Counted from the stretch's first letter, positions 49,908 to 58,703 are shown. The stretch: DNA of 64,000 nucleotides from Pseudomonas sp. PICF141 (GCF_002286815.1 NZ_MUNM01000050.1:183220-247219); one strand, 5' to 3'. Numbers and translations: made by a program. The notes: generated by a model from the sequence alone, not told the origin.

Positions 49908-51578
49908 GTGAAACAGAACTCCCTGAAAGGATGGTTCAAGAGCGGCGCCCCTGGCGTCTGGATCAGCGGTGGCGCGGTGTCCATCGCGGTCATCATGACC
50001 ATTGGCTTGCTGGCAGTGATTGCCGTGCGCGGCCTGGGTCACTTCTGGCCGGCGGACCTGATCCACGCCAGTTACGACGTGCCGGGCCAAGCCAATCACC
50101 TCGTTATCGGCGAAGTGGTGCAGAAGGAAGAAGTGCCACGTGAGCGCCTGAAAAGCGCTGGCCTGCCGGTGCCCGATCAGGGCCCGGAGTTCATGACTCG
50201 CGAGCTGATCAAGGTCGGCAACCGTGACCTGAACGGCACTGACTTCACCTGGATTGTCGGCGAGTGGCTGACCAACCAGAAGACGCCACCCGAGCTGATG
50301 GCCATCGAGCGTCGCGAGTGGGGCAACTTCTACGGTTACCTGGTCAACGTCAAACAAGATGGCAAGGTCATCGCTGAAGGCGAGGCCGCATGGCCTGAGT
50401 TGCAGGCGCGCGTGGATCGCGTCAACCAGCTCGCCGCACAGCTCAAGACCCTGGAAAAGGTCGACATCGGCGCGATCAACGCCGGTCTCGAGCGGGTGCG
50501 TCTGCACGGTCGCAAACTGGAATTGGAGGGCCGTCTCGACGCAGCCGCGCAAGCGGATCTGGAGGCCGAGCGCGCCGAGCTCAATGCGCGCTACCAGGAC
50601 ATCGAAGCGCGCCTGAATGATCTGCACGCTCAGTTCAACCGCGACAGCCTGACCGCTCGCGATGCCAACGGCAAAGAAGTCGAAATCGGCATTGGCAAAG
50701 TGGTTCACGCCTACCAGCCGAACGCCATGGGCACCTTCACCAAGATCGGCTTCTACTTCAGCAAGGTCTGGGAATTCCTCAGCGATGACCCCCGTGAAGC
50801 CAACACCGAGGGCGGGATTTTCCCGGCGATTTTCGGCACCGTGATGATGACCTTGATCATGGCGATGATCGTGACACCATTCGGGGTGCTGGCGGCGGTC
50901 TACCTGCGTGAATATGCACGTCAGGGGCCGATGACCCGGCTGATCCGCATCGCGGTAAATAACCTGGCGGGGGTTCCGGCCATCGTTTACGGCGTGTTCG
51001 GTCTGGGCTTCTTCGTCTACGTGCTCGGCGGTTCGGTCGACCGGTTGTTCTTCCCCGAAGCACTGCCGGCGCCGACTTTCGGTACGCCGGGCCTGCTCTG
51101 GGCCTCGCTGACCCTGGCCCTGCTGGCCGTGCCGGTGGTGATCGTGGCTACCGAAGAAGGCCTGGCGCGGATTCCTCGCACCGTGCGCGAAGGTTCGTTG
51201 GCCCTCGGCGCCACCAAGGCGGAAACCTTGTGGAAGATCGTCCTGCCAATGGCCAGCCCGGCGATGATGACCGGGATGATCCTCGCGGTGGCCCGTGCCG
51301 CCGGTGAAGTGGCGCCGCTGATGCTGGTGGGTGTGGTGAAACTGGCGCCATCGCTGCCGCTGGATGGCAACTATCCGTACTTGCACCTGGACCAGAAGAT
51401 CATGCACTTGGGCTTCCACATTTATGACGTCGGCTTCCAGAGCCCGAACGTCGAAGCCGCGCGACCGCTGGTATACGCCACCGCTTTGCTGCTGGTACTG
51501 GTGATCGCCACGCTCAACTTGTCGGCGGTTTATATCCGTAACCATCTGCGCGAAAAATACAAAGCGCTGGATAGCTAA
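49908..51578 (+). CDS. pstA: Phosphate ABC transporter permease PstA (long form)
   Basis: The 556-residue permease is the partner of PstC. After a first hydrophobic helix (~20-45) comes a ~250-residue periplasmic insertion with a strong coiled coil (~165-255; VNQLAAQLKTLEKV, RKLELEGRL, AQADLEAERAELNARYQDIEA), then the permease domain with LREYARQGPMTRLIRIAVNNLAGVPAIVYGVFGLGFF and SLALGATKAETLWKIVLPMASPAMMTGMILAVARAAGEVAPLML. E. coli PstA has 296 residues; the insertion is an elaboration found with the long PstC. It starts with GTG 49908 after AAAGGTAGAAG, 15 bp after pstC. Confidence 0.93.
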   Translation: MKQNSLKGWFKSGAPGVWISGGAVSIAVIMTIGLLAVIAVRGLGHFWPADLIHASYDVPGQANHLVIGEVVQKEEVPRERLKSAGLPVPDQGPEFMTRELIKVGNRDLNGTDFTWIVGEWLTNQKTPPELMAIERREWGNFYGYLVNVKQDGKVIAEGEAAWPELQARVDRVNQLAAQLKTLEKVDIGAINAGLERVRLHGRKLELEGRLDAAAQADLEAERAELNARYQDIEARLNDLHAQFNRDSLTARDANGKEVEIGIGKVVHAYQPNAMGTFTKIGFYFSKVWEFLSDDPREANTEGGIFPAIFGTVMMTLIMAMIVTPFGVLAAVYLREYARQGPMTRLIRIAVNNLAGVPAIVYGVFGLGFFVYVLGGSVDRLFFPEALPAPTFGTPGLLWASLTLALLAVPVVIVATEEGLARIPRTVREGSLALGATKAETLWKIVLPMASPAMMTGMILAVARAAGEVAPLMLVGVVKLAPSLPLDGNYPYLHLDQKIMHLGFHIYDVGFQSPNVEAARPLVYATALLLVLVIATLNLSAVYIRNHLREKYKALDS

Positions 51579-51585
51579 TTGATAA

Positions 51586-51674
51586 GCCACAAGCGGCAAG
51601 CTACAAGCGGCAAGAAAATGCTGCTCGCCGCTTTTGCTCAAAACTTGCAGCTTGCAGCTTGAAGCTTGCAGCTA
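51586..51674. repeat. Intra-operon repeat, AAGCTTGCAGCTTG family (pstA-pstB spacer)
   Basis: GCCACAAGCGGCAAGCTACAAGCGGCAAG at the left and AAACTTGCAGCTTGCAGCTTGAAGCTTGCAGC at the right can pair, with GCTGCTCGCCGC between. The repeat fills almost the whole pstA-pstB spacer. Confidence 0.85.
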
Positions 51675-51692
51675 CGAACGGAGTGAGACCCC

Positions 51693-52526
51693 ATGCAACA
51701 CGAAGCACACACTCACGGCATCAACATGTCGGCCCTGGGCCGCGACAAACAGAGCCTGAGCCTGGAACAGGAAACCGTGGCCATTGAAGTGCCGGGCCTG
51801 AGCCTGTTCTATGGCGACAAACAGGCGTTGTTCGATGTCAGCATGAACATCCCGAAACAGCGCGTGACTGCCTTCATCGGTCCGTCCGGCTGCGGCAAGT
51901 CCACGCTGCTGCGTACCTTCAACCGTATGAACGACCTGGTGGATGGCTGCCGCGTCGACGGCGCCATCAACCTCTACGGCAACAACATCTACCGCAAGGG
52001 CGAGGATGTGGCCGAGTTGCGTCGCCGGGTCGGCATGGTGTTTCAGAAGCCTAACCCGTTCCCGAAAACCATCTACGAGAACGTGGTTTACGGTCTGCGC
52101 ATCCAGGGCATCAACAAGAAACGCATCCTCGACGAAGCCGTTGAATGGGCGTTGAAAGGCGCGGCGCTGTGGGATGAGGTCAAAGACCGTCTGCACGAGT
52201 CGGCACTCGGCCTGTCCGGTGGTCAGCAGCAACGTCTGGTGATTGCCCGCACCATCGCCGTGGAGCCGGAAGTACTGCTGCTGGACGAACCCTGCTCGGC
52301 ACTCGACCCGATCTCCACGCTGAAAGTCGAAGAGCTGATCTACGAACTGAAATCCAAGTTCACCATTGTTATCGTGACCCACAACATGCAACAGGCCGCG
52401 CGGGTTTCCGACTACACGGCGTTCATGTACATGGGCAAGCTGGTGGAGTTCGGCGACACCGACACGCTGTTCACCAATCCGGCGAAGAAGCAGACCGAAG
52501 ACTACATCACAGGACGGTACGGCTAG
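51693..52526 (+). CDS. pstB: Phosphate ABC transporter ATPase PstB
   Basis: PstB powers phosphate import and, with PhoU and PhoR, signals phosphate status. The 277-residue protein has Walker [16 protein letters not shown]-loop [11 protein letters not shown] signature [14 protein letters not shown], Walker [17 protein letters not shown] and the H-loop His in [18 protein letters not shown] ~30-residue N-terminal extension ([19 protein letters not shown]) precedes the nucleotide-binding domain and is typical of pseudomonads. ATG 51693 follows CGGAGTGAGA. It is co-oriented with pstA and phoU, separated from both by repeats of one family. Confidence 0.97.
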   Translation: MQHEAHTHGINMSALGRDKQSLSLEQETVAIEVPGLSLFYGDKQALFDVSMNIPKQRVTAFIGPSGCGKSTLLRTFNRMNDLVDGCRVDGAINLYGNNIYRKGEDVAELRRRVGMVFQKPNPFPKTIYENVVYGLRIQGINKKRILDEAVEWALKGAALWDEVKDRLHESALGLSGGQQQRLVIARTIAVEPEVLLLDEPCSALDPISTLKVEELIYELKSKFTIVIVTHNMQQAARVSDYTAFMYMGKLVEFGDTDTLFTNPAKKQTEDYITGRYG

Positions 52527-52541
52527 CCGTACAGCCGCAGG

Positions 52542-52629
52542 CGCCAAGCTGCAAGCGGCCAGAAAGAAGCGGTGCGATTTCAGGACTTATACATAACTGC
52601 TTGAAGCTTGCGGCTTGAAGCTTGCAACT
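52542..52629. repeat. Intra-operon repeat, AAGCTTGCAGCTTG family (pstB-phoU spacer)
   Basis: CGCCAAGCTGCAAGCGGCC at the left and GCTTGAAGCTTGCGGCTTGAAGCTTGC at the right are arms of the same family as in the pstA-pstB spacer. It ends 17 bp before the phoU start. Confidence 0.82.
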
Positions 52630-52646
52630 TTCGCGGAGCGAACAAG

Positions 52647-53408
52647 ATGATTAGTAAAGAAGGCCTTACTCACCACATTTCCGCACAGTTCAACGCCGAG
52701 CTGGAAGAGGTGCGCAGCCATCTCCTGGCCATGGGCGGGCTGGTCGAGAAGCAGGTCAACGACGCGGTCACCGCGCTGATCGAGGCCGACTCCGGCCTGG
52801 CCCAGCAAGTGCGTGAGATCGACGACCAGATCAATCAGATGGAACGCAACATCGACGAAGAATGCCTGCGCATTCTGGCCCGTCGCCAACCGGCGGCGTC
52901 GGACTTGCGTCTGATCATCAGTATCTCCAAATCGGTGATCGACCTTGAGCGCATCGGCGACGAAGCCACCAAAATCGCCCGCCGTGCCATTCAGTTGTGC
53001 GAAGAAGGCGAAGCGCCACGCGGTTACGTCGAGGTTCGCCACATCGGTGACCAGGTCCGCAACATGGTTCGCGATGCGCTGGACGCATTTGCCCGCTTCG
53101 ACGCCGACCTGGCCTTGTCGGTGGCGCAGTACGACAAAATCATCGACCGCGAATACAAGACCGCGCTGCGCGAACTGGCCACCTACATGATGGAAGACCC
53201 GCGCTCTATCTCGCGGGTGTTGAGCATTATCTGGGTGCTGCGTTCGCTGGAGAGAATCGGTGACCACGCGCGCAACATCTCGGAACTGGTGATTTACCTG
53301 GTGCGCGGTACCGACGTGCGTCATCTGGGCCTCAAGCGCATGAAGGAAGAAGTTGAAGGCACAAGTGCCGAAACCGCTAATGTTCCGGGCAAAGCTGACG
53401 ATAAGTAA
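52647..53408 (+). CDS. phoU: Phosphate signalling regulator PhoU
   Basis: PhoU links PstB and PhoR and keeps PhoB off when phosphate is abundant. The 253-residue helical protein has two PhoU repeats (residues ~20-105 and ~125-210) with the metal-binding EXXXD/ALIEADSGLAQQV and DLERIGDEATKIARR marks and the second-repeat LERIGDHARNISELVIYL. ATG 52647 follows GCGGAGCG. A strong terminator 16 bp after the stop ends the pst-phoU unit. Confidence 0.96.
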   Translation: MISKEGLTHHISAQFNAELEEVRSHLLAMGGLVEKQVNDAVTALIEADSGLAQQVREIDDQINQMERNIDEECLRILARRQPAASDLRLIISISKSVIDLERIGDEATKIARRAIQLCEEGEAPRGYVEVRHIGDQVRNMVRDALDAFARFDADLALSVAQYDKIIDREYKTALRELATYMMEDPRSISRVLSIIWVLRSLERIGDHARNISELVIYLVRGTDVRHLGLKRMKEEVEGTSAETANVPGKADDK

Positions 53409-53423
53409 GATTGCCCAAGAAAA

Positions 53424-53451
53424 GCGCCCGGCCCTTTGGCCGGGCGTTTTT
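53424..53451 (+). terminator. Rho-independent terminator after phoU
   Basis: GCGCCCGGCC-CTTT-GGCCGGGCG followed by TTTTTGTTTG, 16 bp past the phoU stop. Confidence 0.92.
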
Positions 53452-53575
53452 GTTTGTGTGGCTTTTGAATTGAAGAGCAGCACCCGCGAACGAAAAGTCC
53501 CGGCGTGACTGAAGAGTTTTGGCAAAGTGCCATCAGCCAGCGTTATGCTTGCCGGGATTTATAAAGGGGTGTTGG

Positions 53576-54526
53576 ATGAGCAAGATCAGTGTGTTGGTCG
53601 TAGACGATGCGTCGTTCATTCGTGACCTGGTGAAGAAGTGCTTGCGTAACTACTTCCCGGGGATCCGGACCGAAGATGCCGTCAACGGCAAAAAGGCCCA
53701 GGCCATGCTGGCCAAAGAAGCATTCGACCTGGTTCTGTGCGACTGGGAAATGCCGGAAATGTCCGGTCTGGAACTGCTGACCTGGTGCCGTGAGCAGGAC
53801 AACCTCAAGACCATGCCGTTCGTGATGGTCACCAGCCGTGGCGACAAAGAGAACGTCGTCCAGGCGATTCAGGCCGGGGTTTCGGGCTATGTCAGCAAGC
53901 CGTTCACCAACGAGCAACTGCTGACCAAGGTCAAGCAGGCACTGAACAAGGTCGGCAAGCTCGACACCTTGATGAACAGCGCGCCGACCAAAATGAACTC
54001 GGCATTCGGCAACGACTCCCTTAGTGCACTCACCGGCGGCAAGGCAGCGATCACCGCGCCATCGGCGGCACCGGTCAACTCCTTCGCCAAACCTGCCGCC
54101 GCCGCGCCCGCCCCGGCTGCCGCGCCGTCCCGTGGCCTGCTTAACAGCCCGCCGGTGAAGGCGCCGGCTGCCTCCGCTGCAGCGGCCGGTGGTCGTGGCC
54201 AAGGCCAACTGCGCATGCCGAGCGGCACCCAGCAATGCGTGATCAAGGCCTTGAGCATCAAGGAAGCGCTGCTGGTGGTGAAACGCACCGACACCCTGCC
54301 GCAAGTCCTCGACAGTGCCGTACTCGACCTGGAGCAGGGCGACAACGCTGAAATCGCTCGGCTCAACGGCTACCTGCACGCCATCGTCGCCTTCGAGCCG
54401 AAACCGGACAGCGAGTGGCTGCAACTGACCTTCCGCTTTGTCGACCAGGATGCGCAGAAGCTCGACTACATCTCCCGCCTGATCGCCCGTGGCACCGCGC
54501 AGAAGCATTTCGTGCCGGGCGCGTAA
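53576..54526 (+). CDS. Response regulator with REC domain and PilZ-like C-terminal domain
   Basis: The 316-residue protein has a CheY-like receiver (residues 1-122: VLVVDDASFIRDLVKKCL, phosphoacceptor Asp in VLCDWEMPEM, Thr/Lys in MVTSRGD and YVSKPF), an Ala/Pro-rich linker (~140-215), and a C-terminal PilZ-like domain (~218-316; LNGYLHAIVAFEPKPDSEWLQLTFRFVDQDAQKLDYISRLI). The PilZ RxxxR and D/NxSxxG c-di-GMP motifs are not evident, so the domain may be a degenerate protein-interaction module. ATG 53576 follows AAGGGG. The gene keeps this place beside phoU in P. aeruginosa (PA5364, from memory). No histidine kinase is adjacent. Confidence 0.85.
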   Translation: MSKISVLVVDDASFIRDLVKKCLRNYFPGIRTEDAVNGKKAQAMLAKEAFDLVLCDWEMPEMSGLELLTWCREQDNLKTMPFVMVTSRGDKENVVQAIQAGVSGYVSKPFTNEQLLTKVKQALNKVGKLDTLMNSAPTKMNSAFGNDSLSALTGGKAAITAPSAAPVNSFAKPAAAAPAPAAAPSRGLLNSPPVKAPAASAAAAGGRGQGQLRMPSGTQQCVIKALSIKEALLVVKRTDTLPQVLDSAVLDLEQGDNAEIARLNGYLHAIVAFEPKPDSEWLQLTFRFVDQDAQKLDYISRLIARGTAQKHFVPGA

Positions 54527-54537
54527 CGTGTACCGCT

Positions 54538-54647
54538 GATCGTTCCCACGCTCCGCGTGGGAATGCCTCCTCGGACGCTCCGCGTCCGCTTCAAATGGGA
54601 CGCAGAGCGTCCCTTGCTGCATTTCCACGCAGAGCGTGGGAACGATC
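54538..54647. repeat. Palindromic repeat, GATCGTTCCCACGC family, compound
   Basis: GATCGTTCCCACGCTCCGCG at the left and GCGTGGGAACGATC at the right enclose GACGCTCCGCGTCC and GACGCAGAGCGTCCC sub-palindromes. It lies between the response regulator and M23 peptidase genes and is a larger relative of the palindrome at 22648. Confidence 0.85.
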
Positions 54648-54726
54648 ATTTGAAACATCTGTTGACTACGCTGGTCCATTTCAGCTGCTAGGCTCTTTCC
54701 AGGCCTTACTCGACAGAATCTTGCCC

Positions 54727-55623
54727 ATGTTCGCGCGCCTGCTGTTTTTCTGTGGTCTGATCATGGCCTCCACCTCGGCTGTGGCCATGACGATTTACCG
54801 CTCCACCGACGCCAGTGGCGTGGTCTCTTACAGCGACCGCCCCAGCAAAGGTGCGAAGGTGTTCGTTTTTCGCGACCGGATGGTCGAGCGCCTCGAGCGG
54901 CAGGTGTATCTCGATATCAAGAAGCAGAAGGGCATGGACAGCGTGTTCGTGCGCAACGACTTGTATGCGCCGGTCGAGATCGAGCTGAGTTTTTCCGGGC
55001 TCAATAATGTCAGCGGCGCACCGAGCCGGCCGATTCGTCGGGTCATGCCGGCACGCAGCAGCATTCGTCTGGCGCTGCTCAAGGCGACGAAGGCCGGAAG
55101 GCCGCTGGCGTATACCCCGAAGTTCGAATATTCACTGGGCGACCCTGCAGGGGCTGCCATGGCCTATCGTTATCCGTTGCCCTGGCGTGGCGGGCCGTTC
55201 CGGCTGAGTCAGGGCGCCAATGGCCAATACAGCCACTACGGGCCGAAGAATCGTTATGCGATGGACATCGCCATGCCCGAAGGCACGCCGATCATCGCGG
55301 CGCGCGGCGGCATGGTGGTGAAAACCGAGAATGGCCAGACCGGGCGCGGCAACGATCCGTCGGGCAACTTCGTGCGGGTATTGCACGAGGACGGGACCAT
55401 GGGCGTGTACCTGCACCTCAAGAAAGGTTCGGTCAGTGTACGGGAAGGTCAGCGCGTGGTGGTGGGCAGTGCGCTGGCGCTGTCCGGTAATACCGGCAAC
55501 AGCAGCGGCCCGCACCTGCACTTCGTGGTGCAGCGCAATACTGGGTTGGGGCTGGTATCGATTCCGTACCAGTTCAACCAACCGGTAGGGGCGTTGCCCA
55601 ACTTTGCGTTGGGCAAGCAGTGA
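54727..55623 (+). CDS. M23-family peptidase (LytM-type), periplasmic
   Basis: The 298-residue protein has a signal peptide (MFARLLFFCGLIMASTSAVAM), a DUF4124-like N-terminal stretch (IYRSTDASGVVSYSDRPSKGAKVFVF), an intermediate beta-rich part, and a C-terminal M23 metallopeptidase (~160-280) with the zinc ligands of YAMDIAMPEGTPIIAARGGMV (the HxxxD-type Asp), VRVLHEDG, and HLHF near the end (GNTGNSSGPHLHFVVQ). The upstream His of the M23 HxxxD motif appears as NRYAMD, so catalysis should be checked. It would cut peptidoglycan or activate amidases. Confidence 0.85.
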   Translation: MFARLLFFCGLIMASTSAVAMTIYRSTDASGVVSYSDRPSKGAKVFVFRDRMVERLERQVYLDIKKQKGMDSVFVRNDLYAPVEIELSFSGLNNVSGAPSRPIRRVMPARSSIRLALLKATKAGRPLAYTPKFEYSLGDPAGAAMAYRYPLPWRGGPFRLSQGANGQYSHYGPKNRYAMDIAMPEGTPIIAARGGMVVKTENGQTGRGNDPSGNFVRVLHEDGTMGVYLHLKKGSVSVREGQRVVVGSALALSGNTGNSSGPHLHFVVQRNTGLGLVSIPYQFNQPVGALPNFALGKQ

Positions 55624-55654
55624 AGACGATGGATATCTAATGTGACGAGGGCTT

Positions 55655-55792
55655 TTGTGGCGAGGGGGCTTGCCCCCGTTGGGCTGCAGAGCAGCCCTGA
55701 AACCTCGAAACCCGGTTATTTTTGATCTATCGCGATCAGGCTCTTTGGGGGACGGCTTCGCCGTCCAACGGGGGCAAGCCCCCTCGCCACAA
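55655..55792. repeat. Inverted repeat, GTGGCGAGGGGGCTTGCCCCCGTT family
   Basis: TTGTGGCGAGGGGGCTTGCCCCCGTT and AACGGGGGCAAGCCCCCTCGCCACAA are perfect inverted arms ~85 bp apart, with GGCTGCAGAGCAGCC between. It lies between the convergent peptidase and CorC-type genes. Confidence 0.9.
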
Positions 55793-55809
55793 AAGCCCTC
55801 ATCGGTCTA

Positions 55810-57150
55810 TTAATCGAGCATCAATACTTTCGCCAAAATGATCTTCGGCCCCTTCATCTTCTTGATGATGATCCGCAAGCCTTCGACTTCCAGCACTTCT
55901 TCCTCTTCCGGCACCCGTTTCAGGGTTTCGTAGACCAGCCCGGCGAGGGTTTCCGCTTCGATGTGGTCCAGGTCAATGCCCAGCAGGCGTTCGACCTTGA
56001 ACAGCGGCGTGTCGCCCCGCACCAGCAATTTGCCCGGTTGATACGCAAGGATCCCGCGTTCAGCCTTGCGGTGTTCGTCCTGAATGTCGCCCACCAACAC
56101 TTCCAGCACGTCTTCCATGGTCAGGTAGCCGATGATGTTGCCGTCGGCTTCCTCGACCAGCGCGAAATGCGAGCCGCCCTTGCGGAACTGTTCCAGCAGT
56201 TGCGACAGCGGCATGTGGCGAGACACACGCTCCAGCGGGCGGGTCAGTTCGGCGAGGTTGAACGACTCGGGAATGTGATCCAGCGCGGCCAATTCAAGCA
56301 ACAAATCCTTGATGTGCAACAGGCCGACGAACTCCTGGCGCTCGCTGTCGTACACCGGGTAGCGGCTGAACTTGTGGCGACGGAACATCGCCAGAATTTC
56401 CTTGAGCGGCGCGTTGAACTCCAGTGTCACCAGGTCTTCCCGGGAGTTGGCCCAGTCCACCACTTCCAGCTCGCCCATTTCCACCGCCGAGGCCAATACG
56501 CGCATGCCTTGGTCGCTAGGGTCCTGGCCACGGCTGGAATGCAGGATCAGCTTCAATTCTTCACGGCTGTAATGGTGCTCGTGATGCGGGCCGGGTTCAC
56601 CCTGGCCGGCAATGCGCAGGATCTGGTTGGCGCTGGCGTTGAGCAGGTAGATGGCCGGGTACATGGCCCAGTAGAACAAGTACAGCGGTACCGCTGTCCA
56701 GAGCGACAACAGCTCGGGTTTGCGGATGGCCCAGGATTTCGGGGCCAGTTCACCGACCACGATGTGCAGGTACGAAATGATGAAGAAGGCTGTGAAGAAC
56801 GAAACGGCCTTCACCACCTCGGCGGAATCCACGCCTACGGCGCTCAGCACGGGGGCCAGAAGGTGCGCGAACGCAGGTTCGCCGACCCAGCCCAGGCCCA
56901 GCGAGGCGAGGGTGATACCCAATTGGCAAGCCGAGAGATAAGCGTCGAGCTGACTGTGCACGGTACGCAGGATATGCCCGCGCCAACCGTGTTTTTCAGC
57001 GATGGCTTCGACACGGGTCGAGCGCAATTTGACCATGGCAAACTCTGCCGCAACGAAAAAGCCGTTGAGCAAAACCAGGATCAGAGCAAAAAGAATCATG
57101 CCGAAGTCGGCGAATATTGTTGCGAGGGTCAAGCCAGGGGAAGGGTCCAT
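55810..57150 (-). CDS. Hemolysin C/CorC-family transporter (DUF21-CBS-CorC)
   Basis: The 446-residue inner-membrane protein has a DUF21/CNNM domain with four hydrophobic segments (~10-185; FALILVLLNGFFVAAEFAMVKLRSTRVEA, LGITLASLGLGWVGEPAFA), a pair of CBS domains (~225-340; FRRHKFSRYPVYDSERQEFVGLLHIKDLL, YLTMEDVLEVLVGDIQDE) and the C-terminal CorC/HlyC transporter-associated domain (~360-440; LLVRGDTPLFKVERLLGIDL). Members are linked to Mg2+/Co2+ efflux and to membrane homeostasis. ATG 57150 has no clear ribosome site. It is upstream of phoR on the same strand but separated by ~120 bp. Confidence 0.9.
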   Translation of the reverse strand: MDPSPGLTLATIFADFGMILFALILVLLNGFFVAAEFAMVKLRSTRVEAIAEKHGWRGHILRTVHSQLDAYLSACQLGITLASLGLGWVGEPAFAHLLAPVLSAVGVDSAEVVKAVSFFTAFFIISYLHIVVGELAPKSWAIRKPELLSLWTAVPLYLFYWAMYPAIYLLNASANQILRIAGQGEPGPHHEHHYSREELKLILHSSRGQDPSDQGMRVLASAVEMGELEVVDWANSREDLVTLEFNAPLKEILAMFRRHKFSRYPVYDSERQEFVGLLHIKDLLLELAALDHIPESFNLAELTRPLERVSRHMPLSQLLEQFRKGGSHFALVEEADGNIIGYLTMEDVLEVLVGDIQDEHRKAERGILAYQPGKLLVRGDTPLFKVERLLGIDLDHIEAETLAGLVYETLKRVPEEEEVLEVEGLRIIIKKMKGPKIILAKVLMLD

Positions 57151-57273
57151 GATGGAGTTTTGCGGGTTCCGTGTATTCGAAAAGAAAGAAAAAAGTGCGC
57201 CTGAAGGGCAGGCACAAGTCAGCCAATGTAGCGGCTGACTCTTGGCTTGCCTAGTGGTGAGTGCTGGCCGGTA

Positions 57274-58596
57274 TCAATCGGCGGCACTGGTGACGCGGGA
57301 TTTTGTCACTTGGGCTGGCGCAAAATGGCAAGTAAACGTGCTGCCATGGCCCGGCACACTGCTGATTTCCATACGTGCCCGGTGACGCAGCAACACATGC
57401 TTGACGATGGCCAGCCCCAGCCCGGTGCCGCCGGTGTTGGAGTTGCGGCTGGAGTCCACGCGATAGAAGCGTTCGGTCAGGCGCGGCAAGTGTTTGCTGT
57501 CGATGCCGATCCCGGAATCCTGCACGCTCAGGTGTGCGCCTTGATCATCACCCCACCAGCGAATGCGGATATTGCCCTCGGCCGGTGTGTACTTCACTGC
57601 GTTGAACACCAGGTTGGAGAACGCGCTACGCAATTCCGCTTCGCTACCCTTGAGCAGAATGGTTGGATCGGCTTCCAGGGTGATGTGCTGATTGCGTTGA
57701 CCAGACAGTTGCTGAGCATCGCTCTTGATCGATTGCAGCAGGCTGTCGACGGCCACCGGTTGGTTGTCCGAGGGGTAATCGGTGGCTTCGAGTTTGGCCA
57801 GCAGCAGCAAATCGTTAAGCAAGGTCTGCATGCGCCCGCCTTGCTGTTGCATCTGCTGCAGGGCACGGATCCAGCGCGGGTTCACTTCCTCGACGTTGTC
57901 GAGCAGGGTTTCCAGGTAGCCGCAGATCACCGTCAGCGGTGTGCGCAACTCATGGGACACGTTGGCGATGAAGTCTTTGCGCATCTGCTCCAGCTGATGG
58001 ATACGCGTCACGTCGCGCACCAGCATCAAGTGTTCGTTGTTGCCGTAGCGAGTGATGTACAGCTGAATGCGCAGGCGATCATTGATCGGCGAAGGGATTT
58101 CCAGCGGTTCGGCGTAGCTGTCCTGCTCGAAGTACTCCTTGAAGCGCGGATGGCGCACCAGGTTGGTCACCGGCTGGCCACTGTCCTGTGGGGTCTTGAG
58201 GCCCAGCAGGGTTTCGGCGGCGCGGTTCCACCATTCCAGGTTGCCGTCGCTGTCGAGCATGATTACCGCATCTTTCAGCGCCGCGGTGGATTCCTGAACC
58301 CGGTCGATCACCGCTTGCAAACGCCCGCGCACCCGTTGGTCGCGGCGTTGCAGGTGGTAAATGCTGTCGAACACTTCGCCCCACAGGCCATAACCATCGG
58401 GCGGTGCTTCATCGGGTTTGTGCAGGCGTAGCCATTCGTGCAAACGCAGCAGTTGCTTGAGAGTCCAGGCCAGATAAAGACCAAGGCCCACGGCGAGGCT
58501 CCAGCCGTAATAGCCGGAAATCAGGCCGATCACCAGACAGGCGGTGACCAGCAACAGCATGTGGCGAATCAGGGTGCCATGCCAGTTTTGGTTCAC
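57274..58596 (-). CDS. phoR: Phosphate-regulon sensor histidine kinase PhoR
   Basis: PhoR phosphorylates PhoB when phosphate is low. The 440-residue kinase has two N-terminal hydrophobic segments (~9-50; HMLLLVTACLVIGLISGYYG), a charged linker, a PAS domain (~95-195), and the kinase core: H-box FIANVSHELRTPLTVICGYLETL, N-box FSNLVFNAVKYTP, G1 DSGIGIDSKHLPRLTERFYRVD and G2 GGTGLGLAIVKHVL. It starts with GTG 58596 after AGGACG; an in-frame TTG at 58626 lies in the repeat. It follows phoB by 107 bp filled with a repeat. Confidence 0.95.
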   Translation of the reverse strand: MNQNWHGTLIRHMLLLVTACLVIGLISGYYGWSLAVGLGLYLAWTLKQLLRLHEWLRLHKPDEAPPDGYGLWGEVFDSIYHLQRRDQRVRGRLQAVIDRVQESTAALKDAVIMLDSDGNLEWWNRAAETLLGLKTPQDSGQPVTNLVRHPRFKEYFEQDSYAEPLEIPSPINDRLRIQLYITRYGNNEHLMLVRDVTRIHQLEQMRKDFIANVSHELRTPLTVICGYLETLLDNVEEVNPRWIRALQQMQQQGGRMQTLLNDLLLLAKLEATDYPSDNQPVAVDSLLQSIKSDAQQLSGQRNQHITLEADPTILLKGSEAELRSAFSNLVFNAVKYTPAEGNIRIRWWGDDQGAHLSVQDSGIGIDSKHLPRLTERFYRVDSSRNSNTGGTGLGLAIVKHVLLRHRARMEISSVPGHGSTFTCHFAPAQVTKSRVTSAAD

Positions 58597-58610
58597 GGAG
58601 CGTCCTAACG

Positions 58611-58700
58611 CAGCTTCAAGTTTCAAGCTGCAAGCTTCAAGTAAGAGTGACGGGTTCGGCTGCGCCTTGCTTGCCGCTTATAGCTTGAAGCTTGCCGCTG
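58611..58700. repeat. Intra-operon repeat, AAGCTTGCAGCTTG family (phoB-phoR spacer)
   Basis: CAGCTTCAAGTTTCAAGCTGCAAGCTTCAAG and CTTGCTTGCCGCTTATAGCTTGAAGCTTGCCGC fill the spacer between phoB and phoR. It is the fourth spacer of this family in the window. Confidence 0.83.
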
Positions 58701-58703
58701 TTT

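Noticed and set aside
48237..51641. 1134-codon minus-strand open frame across pstC and pstA
   Set aside because: It lies opposite two strongly supported permease genes and its translation is His/Gln/Arg-rich without any family pattern, as expected from codon bias of GC-rich genes on the other strand.
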